This document shows, piece after piece, positions 17,451 through 25,037 of a stretch of DNA of 64,000 bases; position 1 is the first letter of the stretch; every line of letters starts with the position of its first letter. Position numbers and translations under genes: made by a program. The notes beneath the pieces are model-generated. The model did no database searches. It was not told the DNA's origin and saw only the letters and a program-made list of their open reading frames with translations. Origin of the DNA: Qipengyuania marisflavi (GTDB taxonomy: Bacteria > Pseudomonadota > Alphaproteobacteria > Sphingomonadales > Sphingomonadaceae). Location: assembly GCF_005884405.1 (NCBI RefSeq), contig NZ_VCAO01000001.1, forward strand, positions 304,304 to 368,303, in the 5' to 3' direction.

Positions 17451-19002
17451 TCCTTATTATATCACCACCGCGATCCATTATCCCAATGGCAAGCCGCATA
17501 TCGGCCATGCCTATGAGACAATTGCCGCCGATGTCATCGCCCGCTTCCAGCGGCTGCGCGGACGCGAAGTGCGATTCCAGACCGGGACTGACGAACACGG
17601 CCTGAAAATGGCGCAAAAGGCCCGCGATCTTGGCCAAACACCGCGTGATCTGGCGAATGAAATGTCGGGGCATTTTCGTACTTTGTTTGATGTTCTGAAC
17701 ATTTCCTATGACCGGTTCATCCGTACCACCGACGCCGACCATCACCGCGCAAGCCAGGCAATCTGGCAAGCGATGGAGGCTAAGGGTGACCTTTATCTCG
17801 ACCGTTACGAAGGCTGGTATTCGATCCGGGACGAGGCATATTATGATGAGAAAGAGCTGACCACAGGGGAGGGGGGCGAAAAGCTCTCTCCGCAAGGCAC
17901 GCCGGTAGAATGGACCGAGGAGGAAACATGGTTTTTCCGCCTGTCCAAATATCAGGAACCGTTGCTCGAACTGTTGAATACACCGGGATTTCTGGAGCCG
18001 GAAAGCCGCCGCAATGAAATGCTCGCCTTCGTATCTTGCGGGTTGAACGATCTGTCAGTCAGCCGCACCAGTTTTGACTGGGGCGTCAAAGTGCCCGGAC
18101 CTGATGGCCATGTCATGTATGTCTGGGTCGATGCGCTGACCAATTACATCACCGGCCTGGGCTATCCTGATGGCGGCGAAATGTGGGACAAATTCTGGCC
18201 CGCCAGCCTGCATCTGATCGGCAAGGATATTGTCCGCTTTCACACGGTGTACTGGCCCGCATTCCTGATGAGCGCAGACATCGCTCTGCCGCAGAAGGTG
18301 TTCGGCCACGGCTTTTTGCTGAACCGGGGGATGAAAGAGTCAAAATCGCTCGGCAATGTGACCGATCCGATGGAATTGGTGGACCGCTTTGGCGTCGATT
18401 CCCTGCGCTATTTCCTGATGGCTGAGGTGCCGTTCGGAAAGGATGGCAGTTACTCTGCAGAAGCTCTTGTGAACAAAGTGAATGCTGAACTAGCGAACAG
18501 TTTCGGAAACCTTGCTCAGCGGACACTGTCGATGGTTTTCAAGAACATGGAAGGCGTGCTCGAGCAATTTGCTCCGGCTACTGATGACGCGGCGCTGCTC
18601 TCCCGTGTCAAACAGGCATGCAGCGAGGCGTTCCCGCGCGAATTTGAGGCGCTGAATTTCTCGGTCGGGATCGAAGCCTGGCTGCGCGCCGTGTATGCAT
18701 GCAATCAATATGTCGACGAGCAGGCACCTTGGGGCCTGAAGAAGACCGATCCCGAGCGTATGAAAGTGGTCCTGCAAACGCTGATCATGGCCATCCGCGA
18801 TCTGGCGATTGCCATCCAGCCTGTGGTGCCTGACAAGGCCGCCGCAGTGCTCGATCAGCTCGGGATCCCGGCGGATGGACGCGATTATGCGGCGCTGGCG
18901 GACAATGATTGGTTTGCGCGGCTGGCTGGCGTTGGTCACACCATAGCGGCACCAAAGCCGGTCTTTCCAAGGCTCGACCTGCCAGCTGACGAGGCCGCGT
19001 GA
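17443..19002 (+). CDS. metG: methionyl-tRNA synthetase
   Basis: Class I synthetase charging tRNA-Met, 519 residues. HIGH is intact in YPNGKPHIGHAYE; the KMSKS loop reads KESKS (residues 298-302, in KESKSLGN). The connective insertion lacks the cysteine knuckles of zinc-containing MetRS forms. The C-terminal anticodon-binding helices are present and there is no appended tRNA-binding domain. The start at 17443 (MPDPYYITTAIHYPNGK) is preferred over an upstream in-frame ATG, since homologues begin there and it overlaps the holB stop by 8 bases. Confidence 0.95.
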   Translation: MPDPYYITTAIHYPNGKPHIGHAYETIAADVIARFQRLRGREVRFQTGTDEHGLKMAQKARDLGQTPRDLANEMSGHFRTLFDVLNISYDRFIRTTDADHHRASQAIWQAMEAKGDLYLDRYEGWYSIRDEAYYDEKELTTGEGGEKLSPQGTPVEWTEEETWFFRLSKYQEPLLELLNTPGFLEPESRRNEMLAFVSCGLNDLSVSRTSFDWGVKVPGPDGHVMYVWVDALTNYITGLGYPDGGEMWDKFWPASLHLIGKDIVRFHTVYWPAFLMSADIALPQKVFGHGFLLNRGMKESKSLGNVTDPMELVDRFGVDSLRYFLMAEVPFGKDGSYSAEALVNKVNAELANSFGNLAQRTLSMVFKNMEGVLEQFAPATDDAALLSRVKQACSEAFPREFEALNFSVGIEAWLRAVYACNQYVDEQAPWGLKKTDPERMKVVLQTLIMAIRDLAIAIQPVVPDKAAAVLDQLGIPADGRDYAALADNDWFARLAGVGHTIAAPKPVFPRLDLPADEAA

Positions 19003-19781
19003 TGCTGGTCGATAGCCATTGCCACCTTGAGTATGAGGGGTTGGTCGACGATCAGGCCGGCGTCCTCGAACGCGCCCGTGAGGCCGGGGTGGGGGCCTTC
19101 CTCAATATCTCGACCAAGCGGGCGGAATGGGACCAGGTGGTGGGCACTGCGAGTGCCAAGCCCGATGTTTGGGCGAGCGTTGGCATCCATCCGCATCACG
19201 CCGACCAACATCTCGATCTGACCGCAGAGGAACTGCTGACCGCTACGCAGAATCCGCGCGTCATCGGTATTGGCGAAACCGGGCTGGATTATTTCTACGA
19301 ACATTCCGACCGGGCGGCACAGCAAAGCCTGTTCCGAATGCATATTGGCGTGGCGCGGGAGACCGGCCTGCCACTAATCATTCACACCCGCGATGCCGAA
19401 GAGGACACGCTAGCCATTCTCGAGGATGAGCGCGGCAAGGGGGCGTTCCCGGCGTTGATCCATTGCTTTACCGCATCGGAGGATTTCGGTCGCAAGGTGC
19501 TCAAACTCGGGCTGTCGATATCGCTTTCCGGAATCGTTACCTTCAAGAATGCCAAGGATTTGCAAGCCTTTGCTGCGACTGTCCCGCAAGATAGGCTGCT
19601 GGTCGAAACTGACAGCCCGTTCCTTGCACCTGTCCCGCATCGCGGGCGACCATGCGAACCCTGTTTCGTCTGCGACACTGCGCAATTCCTCGCCAACTTG
19701 CGCGGTGAGGAGCTGGAGGAATTGGCCGCCTACACGACACGCAATTTTTATGCTTTGTTCAACAAGGCTACGCCCACGTGA
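19002..19781 (+). CDS. TatD-family metal-dependent hydrolase
   Basis: TIM-barrel amidohydrolase-like nuclease family protein, about 259 residues. Metal-binding motifs are DSHCHL at the start, GIHPHHAD, IGETGLDYFYEH, HTRDAEED, HCFTAS and ETDSPFLAPVPHRGRPCEP. Members act as 3'-5' DNA/RNA exonucleases or have deacylase-like roles; the function of this copy is not certain. Translation may start at GTG 18999 or the ATG directly after it at 19002; both overlap the metG stop. It is the usual partner of metG. Confidence 0.9.
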   Translation: MLVDSHCHLEYEGLVDDQAGVLERAREAGVGAFLNISTKRAEWDQVVGTASAKPDVWASVGIHPHHADQHLDLTAEELLTATQNPRVIGIGETGLDYFYEHSDRAAQQSLFRMHIGVARETGLPLIIHTRDAEEDTLAILEDERGKGAFPALIHCFTASEDFGRKVLKLGLSISLSGIVTFKNAKDLQAFAATVPQDRLLVETDSPFLAPVPHRGRPCEPCFVCDTAQFLANLRGEELEELAAYTTRNFYALFNKATPT

Positions 19782-20545
19782 AAATGTTGATGCTGGGCTC
19801 TGGCACTTCAACCGGGGTGCCGCGGATCGGGAATGACTGGGGCGAATGCGATCCCTCCGAACCGCGCAACCGGCGAACCCGCGTGTCGATAATTATTGAG
19901 AATTCCGCGGGTGGCCGGGTGCTGATCGACACCTCGACCGATCTACGGGCGCAGCTGCTCGCGAACCAGATCGGCAAGGTCGACGCGGTATTGTGGACCC
20001 ACGATCACGCCGATCACTGCCACGGGATCGATGATCTTAGGGTGATGCGGTATGATCGCAGCAACGCTCTGCCGGGCTATGCCAGCGAGTTCACCTGCCA
20101 ACGTCTGCGCCGACGGTTTGATTATATATTCGAAGGTCAGTTTGGCTATCCGACAATCATCGAATTGGGAAATGTCGAGAAATTGCGGTTGCTTGCAGGC
20201 TTTTCGGTGAACTCCGTCGAGATGCCGCATGGGCCAGTGACCAGTACCGGTTTCCGGCTCGAGGCGGATGGTAAATCCATCGCTTATGCCACTGATTTCA
20301 GTGAGATTACGCCCGCTATGCTCAAATGCTTTGCTTCTGTAGATATGCTGGTGGTCGATTGCCTCCGCCGCAAACCACATCCCACACACGCGCATCTTGA
20401 GATGGCGATCGATTTTGGCAAGAAATGTCGCGCCAGGCAGATCGTGTTGACGCATCTGGACAAAAGCATGGATTACCGGCCGCTGTGCGCTGAGGTGCCC
20501 AAGGGTGTGATTGTTGGTTACGACGGACTGGAGTTGCCTGCATGA
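19778..20545 (+). CDS. MBL-fold metallohydrolase (PhnP/cyclic phosphodiesterase-like)
   Basis: Metallo-beta-lactamase-fold phosphodiesterase of 255 residues. The metal site is THDHADHCHGID (HxHxDH), preceded by MLGSGTSTGVPRIG and followed by VEMPHGPV, ATDFSE and LTHLDKSMD. Close relatives cleave phosphoribosyl cyclic phosphate or similar cyclic esters, but the substrate here is unknown. The start is a GTG overlapping the tatD stop (GTGA), and the stop overlaps a small membrane gene by ATGA. It forms the conserved metG-tatD-MBL series. Confidence 0.87.
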   Translation: MKMLMLGSGTSTGVPRIGNDWGECDPSEPRNRRTRVSIIIENSAGGRVLIDTSTDLRAQLLANQIGKVDAVLWTHDHADHCHGIDDLRVMRYDRSNALPGYASEFTCQRLRRRFDYIFEGQFGYPTIIELGNVEKLRLLAGFSVNSVEMPHGPVTSTGFRLEADGKSIAYATDFSEITPAMLKCFASVDMLVVDCLRRKPHPTHAHLEMAIDFGKKCRARQIVLTHLDKSMDYRPLCAEVPKGVIVGYDGLELPA

Positions 20546-20709
20546 GCGAACATCAAATTGTTTCACTGATTTCGCTGGTCGGGTTTCTCATCCTGATTGC
20601 CAGCGGTTTCCGTTCGCACAATTTGTCGTGGAAGCGGGGATTGTACATGGCCGGGTTATGGGCCGGCATTTTCGCAGTGGTCATGCTGTTCATCGACGCT
20701 GTAAACTGA
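20542..20709 (+). CDS. small two-helix membrane protein (55 residues)
   Basis: A very short gene that begins MSEHQIVSLISLVGFLILIA and ends LFIDAVN. Two hydrophobic segments, about residues 6-22 and 34-51, are separated by a basic turn (RSHNLSWKR), suggesting an inner-membrane hairpin. The ATG overlaps the stop of the preceding metallohydrolase gene (ATGA), and this coupling is the main evidence that it is translated. No function can be assigned. Confidence 0.65.
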   Translation: MSEHQIVSLISLVGFLILIASGFRSHNLSWKRGLYMAGLWAGIFAVVMLFIDAVN

Positions 20710-20754
20710 GATTCGTCACCAATCTGTATGTGATGAAAAGTGATTTAATTTAAC

Positions 20755-20768
20755 ATAATATATATTAT
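20755..20768. repeat. 14-bp perfect AT palindrome upstream of mazG
   Basis: ATAATATATATTAT reads the same on both strands and sits in the only strongly AT-rich stretch of this area, 71 bases before mazG. It could be an operator or simply part of a promoter; nothing else identifies it. Confidence 0.35.
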
Positions 20769-20839
20769 CATTCGCGTAGCCATTATTATCGTGTCCAACT
20801 TACTTCCTCCCCCACGGCTTGATCGCTAAAGCGGCAAAC

Positions 20840-21604
20840 ATGACACAACAGATCAACAGGCTTCTCGCAATCATGGAGCGCTTGCGCGATCCCGAGCATG
20901 GCTGCGAATGGGATACCGCGCAGGATTTTGCCAGCATCGCACCATACACCATCGAGGAAGCCTATGAGGTCGCCGACGCGATTGAGCGCGCCGATATGGA
21001 CGATCTCCGCGGCGAACTAGGCGACTTGCTGTTTCAGGTCGTGTTCCACGCACGCATGGCGCAGCAGGCTGGCTATTTCGGCTTTGAAGACGTCGCGCAA
21101 ACTATCTCCGACAAGATGGAAGCCCGTCACCCGCATATCTTCAGCGACGAAGGCGGGGTGATGGAAGACAAGCGCTGGGAGGATATCAAAGCGGCTGAGC
21201 GTCACCATGCCGGATCAACCAGCGCAATGGACGGTGTTGCAAAGGCGCTGCCAGCTTTGTTGCGGGCGCAGAAACTGCAAAAGCGCGCGGCGCGCCAAGG
21301 ATTTGACTGGCCTGATACCGAAGGCCCTAAAGCGAAGGTTCTTGAGGAAATCAAGGAGCTTGAAGAAGCGACTTCAGCCAAAATCGAGGAAGAAGCGGGT
21401 GACTTCCTGTTCGCTGCGGTCAATCTCGTCAGAGCATTCGGCCTAGACGCTGAAAACGCGCTGCGGGCGGCAAATGCCAAGTTTGAACGTCGCTACCGCA
21501 TGATGGAGGACATTGCGGGCGGTGATTTTGCGAGCCGTGACCTCACGGAGCAAGAGGAGCTGTGGCAAGAGGTCAAGCGGCGCGAGCAGTCGCAAGCCAC
21601 TTAA
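20840..21604 (+). CDS. mazG: nucleoside triphosphate pyrophosphohydrolase MazG
   Basis: House-cleaning enzyme that hydrolyses (d)NTPs to NMP and pyrophosphate; 254 residues with two MazG modules. The first has CEWDTAQDFASIAPYTIEEAYEV and EELGDLL-type metal residues (GELGDLLFQVVFHA); the second has EEIKELEEATSAKIEEEAGDFLFAAVNL. The ATG at 20840 is preferred over an in-frame TTG at 20819. The stop overlaps the hflX stop by four bases (TTAA), tail to tail. Confidence 0.93.
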   Translation: MTQQINRLLAIMERLRDPEHGCEWDTAQDFASIAPYTIEEAYEVADAIERADMDDLRGELGDLLFQVVFHARMAQQAGYFGFEDVAQTISDKMEARHPHIFSDEGGVMEDKRWEDIKAAERHHAGSTSAMDGVAKALPALLRAQKLQKRAARQGFDWPDTEGPKAKVLEEIKELEEATSAKIEEEAGDFLFAAVNLVRAFGLDAENALRAANAKFERRYRMMEDIAGGDFASRDLTEQEELWQEVKRREQSQAT

Positions 21605-22896
21605 AGGTTCTCAAACTGGCCCAATTCCTTGGGGTTCAGCCGCACGCTGATCCGCCGCACTGGCCCATCGTCACCCTCGCCCGCATCTTCATTGGTAATC
21701 ACCTCACCATGCGCGTGCAGCCATGCAATCTGGCGACCGGCGCTCGCAGGCAGCTCAAATTCGCGCAAAACCGCGCTGGTGGTGAGCAGTTCACCAAGGC
21801 GTTCCAGCAGCGCCGGCACCCCCTCCCCCGTCAAGGCAGAGGCGGCCATGACCATATCGTCATCGTCCGCCTGCTGCGCCAATTCTTCGGCATCATCAGG
21901 CGACAACTGGTCCCATTTATTCCAAATCTCGAGGATGGGAATGCTCGCCTCTTCCCCCTCAACAACGCCAAGATCGCGCAGCACCTGAAGCACCTGCGTT
22001 TTTTGCGCCTGCGTTGAAGAATTGGAGATATCGCGGACATGGCAGATGATATCCGCTGCCGTGACTTCTTCCAGCGTGGCGCGAAAAGCTGCGACCAATT
22101 GCGTCGGCAGGTCCGAGATAAAGCCAACCGTATCCGACAATATCGCCTTTTCGATACCCGGCAGGGTAATCGCGCGCATGGTGGGGTCCAGCGTGGCGAA
22201 AAGCAGATCTTCAGCCATCACCTCAGCCCCAGTCAGCCGGTTGAACAGCGTCGATTTGCCCGCATTGGTATAGCCGACCAGCGCCACCACCGGCCACGGC
22301 GCACGTTCACGGCGGTCACGGTGAAGGCCGCGAGTCTTGCGCACTTGCTCCAGCTCGCGCCGCAGCCTTCCCATACGCTGCCGGATCATCCGCCGATCGG
22401 CTTCGATCTGGGTTTCGCCGGGGCCGCCCAGAAAGCCGAAGCCGCCGCGCTGGCGTTCAAGGTGGGTCCAGCTGCGGACCAGGCGGCTTTGCTGATAATC
22501 GAGATGCGCCAGCTCGACTTGCAAGCGACCTTCTGCGGTTGCCGCACGTTCGCCGAAAATCTCGAGGATCAGGCCGGTCCGATCTATGACCTTGCGGCCG
22601 AGCTTTTCTTCCAGATTGCGCTGCTGGATCGGGCTGAGCGCGCCGTCGATGACGATGAGTTCGGACTCATGCTGCTCGCATGCGATGGCAATGTTGTCGA
22701 CCTGCCCTGCCCCGAACAGCGTGCCCGGCCGGATCTGGCGAACGGGCAGCACGAAGCTGTCGGCAACCACGATACCGATAGCCAGCGCCAACCCCTCCGC
22801 CTCCGCAAGCCGTGCTTGCGGGTCAAGATCGTGGGACTGTCCGCGAATGTCGGGGCATACCACCAGCGCGCGGGCTCCGCGGCTGACTTCACCCAT
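21601..22896 (-). CDS. hflX: ribosome-associated GTPase HflX
   Basis: GTPase that splits or rescues stalled ribosomes, 431 residues. The N-terminal HflX domain has IDGALSPIQQRNLEEKLGRKVIDRT and the glycine-rich GGPGETQIEADRR. The G domain has GYTNAGKSTLFNRL (G1), DTVGFISDLP (G3) and NKWDQL (G4). The C-terminal extension ends NPKELGQFENL. The start is 17 bases after the hfq stop without an obvious ribosome-binding site, which fits translational coupling to hfq as in many Proteobacteria. Confidence 0.93.
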   Translation of the reverse strand: MGEVSRGARALVVCPDIRGQSHDLDPQARLAEAEGLALAIGIVVADSFVLPVRQIRPGTLFGAGQVDNIAIACEQHESELIVIDGALSPIQQRNLEEKLGRKVIDRTGLILEIFGERAATAEGRLQVELAHLDYQQSRLVRSWTHLERQRGGFGFLGGPGETQIEADRRMIRQRMGRLRRELEQVRKTRGLHRDRRERAPWPVVALVGYTNAGKSTLFNRLTGAEVMAEDLLFATLDPTMRAITLPGIEKAILSDTVGFISDLPTQLVAAFRATLEEVTAADIICHVRDISNSSTQAQKTQVLQVLRDLGVVEGEEASIPILEIWNKWDQLSPDDAEELAQQADDDDMVMAASALTGEGVPALLERLGELLTTSAVLREFELPASAGRQIAWLHAHGEVITNEDAGEGDDGPVRRISVRLNPKELGQFENL

Positions 22897-22913
22897 CAGA
22901 TCGTCGTCAAAGC

Positions 22914-23456
22914 TCAGCTGTCGCCGCCTTCCCAGTCTTCGGTCAAATCGACAGCAGTGGTGGGCTGAATAGTCGAAATTGCGTGCTTGTAAGCAAGCTG
23001 CACATAGCCATCGCGTTCCAGCAACATGCAGAACAGATCATAGGATGCGATCTTGCCTTGCAGCATCACGCCGTTGACGAGAAACATCGTCACCGGCGCT
23101 TCAACTTCGCGCACGCGGCTGAGAAAAACGTCCTGCAAAAGGCGCTGCTTAGCACCGGAATTCTGGCTGCTGAATTGTTCAACATCCATCGGTTGGCCCG
23201 GCATAATCGTGCTGATCGCGTGTTTGTAAACCAGTTGTGACTGGCCATCGCGGCGTAACAGGATCGAAAAATTGTCGAACCAGGTGACAATCCCCTGCAG
23301 CTTGACGCCCTTGACCAGGAACATGGTCACAGGCGATTTATTTCGACGCAAAAGATTGAGAAAACTGTCCTGAAGGTTGCCGGCTCTGCCGGGCGAAGCG
23401 CTCTGTTCTGGTTTGGCGGGCGCCGGACGGGATGATAGAGTTCCATCACCGGACAT
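22914..23456 (-). CDS. hfq: tandem double-domain Hfq RNA chaperone
   Basis: Hfq pairs small RNAs with mRNAs. This protein has 180 residues instead of the usual 70-100 because it contains two complete Sm/Hfq domains. Domain 1 covers about residues 27-90 ([43 protein letters not shown]) and domain 2 about 105-167 ([37 protein letters not shown]). Both keep the QD pair of the proximal site, rim arginines and the KHAIST Sm2 motif. A Pro/Ala-rich N-terminus (1-26) and an acidic tail flank them. The start has an AGGAGG ribosome-binding site. A trimer of tandem chains would rebuild the six-domain ring (inference). Double Hfq is known from a few sphingomonads. Confidence 0.95.
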   Translation of the reverse strand: MSGDGTLSSRPAPAKPEQSASPGRAGNLQDSFLNLLRRNKSPVTMFLVKGVKLQGIVTWFDNFSILLRRDGQSQLVYKHAISTIMPGQPMDVEQFSSQNSGAKQRLLQDVFLSRVREVEAPVTMFLVNGVMLQGKIASYDLFCMLLERDGYVQLAYKHAISTIQPTTAVDLTEDWEGGDS

Positions 23457-23626
23457 ATCTGCCTCCTATTATTGACGGCCCGCTTATGCAGGCCGCAATC
23501 TGGACGTCGTTCGCGTCCGATCATGCAGGACATTTGGTTGTCCGCAAGGCGCTATACAATAGGACCCCACTGTCTATTAGCGCAATAAATTATCGCTTTC
23601 TCGTACGATAGCGACATCAAGGGCGA

Positions 23627-25012
23627 TTAATCGGGCTTATCGCCAGACTTGCGTTCGACCATTCCGAGCAGCTTCAGCTTACGGTGCAGGGCAGAGCGTT
23701 CCATCCCGATGAAGCTGGCAGTTTTCGAGATATTGCCGGAAAAGCGCCGGATTTGGATCGCCAGATATTCGCGTTCGAAGTTCTCGCGTGCTTCGCGCAA
23801 GGGCGCTCCCATCAGTGCTGTCATCCCGCCATTGCCGCCGATTTTGCCACCAGTGACCTCCTCTGACAGCATGGCTGCTTCGACGCTGGCCAGCTGATCA
23901 CGCGGGGTCAGGATGATCGTGCGCTCCACGACATTGCGCAGCTGCCGGACATTGCCGGGCCAGTCATAGGCTTGCAGTGAAGCCATCGCCTCTTCGCTGA
24001 TTTCAGGCGGCGCAATGCCCTGTTCTGCAGCGTAACGCGCGAAGAAGTGTTCAGCCAAAGCGGGGATATCGTCGCGGCGCTCGGCCAGTGAGGGCACGCT
24101 CACCGGGACAACATTAAGCCGGTAGAACAGATCCTCGCGGAAATGCTTCTCGTCCATCTCGCTTTGCAAATCACGGGCGGTCGATGAAACTACCCGGACA
24201 TCGACGCCAATCTGGCGCGTGCCGCCAACCCGGACGAAGCTTTGTTCGGTCAGGACGCGCAGGATACGGGCCTGTGTCGACAGCGGCATATCCGCCACCT
24301 CGTCCAGATACAGCGTCCCGCCATTGGCCAGTTCGAGCAGGCCCGGCCTGACCAGTTTGCCTTCGGCTTCCTCGCCGAACAATTCCTCTTCGAACCGTTC
24401 GGGTGTGATCCGGGCAGAATTGACCGTGACGAAAGCTTTGTCGGCGCGTGTGCTCCAGCTGTGGAGCAGCCGCGCAGCAACTTCCTTGCCCGCACCCGCC
24501 GGCCCGGAAATCATGACCCGGCTACCCGTGCCTGCAACCCGTTTCAGAGTGGCGCGGACTGTGTTGATTGCGGCGGAATTGCCGGTAAATTCGTCGCTCT
24601 GGATCATCCCTTCGCGCAGCCGGGTGTTTTCGCGGCGCAACCGCTCTGTCTCGGTCGCGCGGGCCACTAGATGCAGCAGCCGCTCGGCTTCGAAAGGTTT
24701 TTCGATGAAGTCCATCGCTCCGCGGCTGACTGCGCTGACCGCGGTGTCGATATTGCCGTGGCCGGAAAAGATAATCACCGGCAGCTCAGGCTCACGCAGC
24801 TTGATGGCATCCAGCACTTCAAGCCCGTCCATCGGACTGCCGTGTAGCCATACGTCGAGCAGGACCAGGCTGGGCCGCTTGGCGTCGATGGCTTCCAGCG
24901 CAGAGCCGCTGTCACCGGCGGTGCGGCAATCGTACCCTTCGTCGCTCAAAACACCGGCGACCAGTTCGCGAATATCGCGTTCGTCGTCGACGATCAGGAT
25001 GTCTAGCGCCAT
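23627..25012 (-). CDS. ntrX: NtrX-type response regulator (AAA+, no GAFTGA)
   Basis: Response regulator partnered with NtrY, 461 residues. The receiver domain (1-120) has the phosphoacceptor D53 in LLDVWLHG. The AAA+ domain has a Walker A GPAGAGKE (170-177) and Walker B LYLDEVADM. The C-terminal Fis-type helix-turn-helix is NISKTASFIGMERSALHRKLK. At the L1 loop, where sigma-54 activators have GAFTGA, the sequence reads FGEEAEGKLVRPG (about 212-224), so sigma-54 activation is unlikely and a direct repressor/activator role is more plausible. It lies 25 bases downstream of ntrY. Confidence 0.92.
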   Translation of the reverse strand: MALDILIVDDERDIRELVAGVLSDEGYDCRTAGDSGSALEAIDAKRPSLVLLDVWLHGSPMDGLEVLDAIKLREPELPVIIFSGHGNIDTAVSAVSRGAMDFIEKPFEAERLLHLVARATETERLRRENTRLREGMIQSDEFTGNSAAINTVRATLKRVAGTGSRVMISGPAGAGKEVAARLLHSWSTRADKAFVTVNSARITPERFEEELFGEEAEGKLVRPGLLELANGGTLYLDEVADMPLSTQARILRVLTEQSFVRVGGTRQIGVDVRVVSSTARDLQSEMDEKHFREDLFYRLNVVPVSVPSLAERRDDIPALAEHFFARYAAEQGIAPPEISEEAMASLQAYDWPGNVRQLRNVVERTIILTPRDQLASVEAAMLSEEVTGGKIGGNGGMTALMGAPLREARENFEREYLAIQIRRFSGNISKTASFIGMERSALHRKLKLLGMVERKSGDKPD

Positions 25013-25037
25013 GGGTAATGGTCCTCAAATACTGAAA

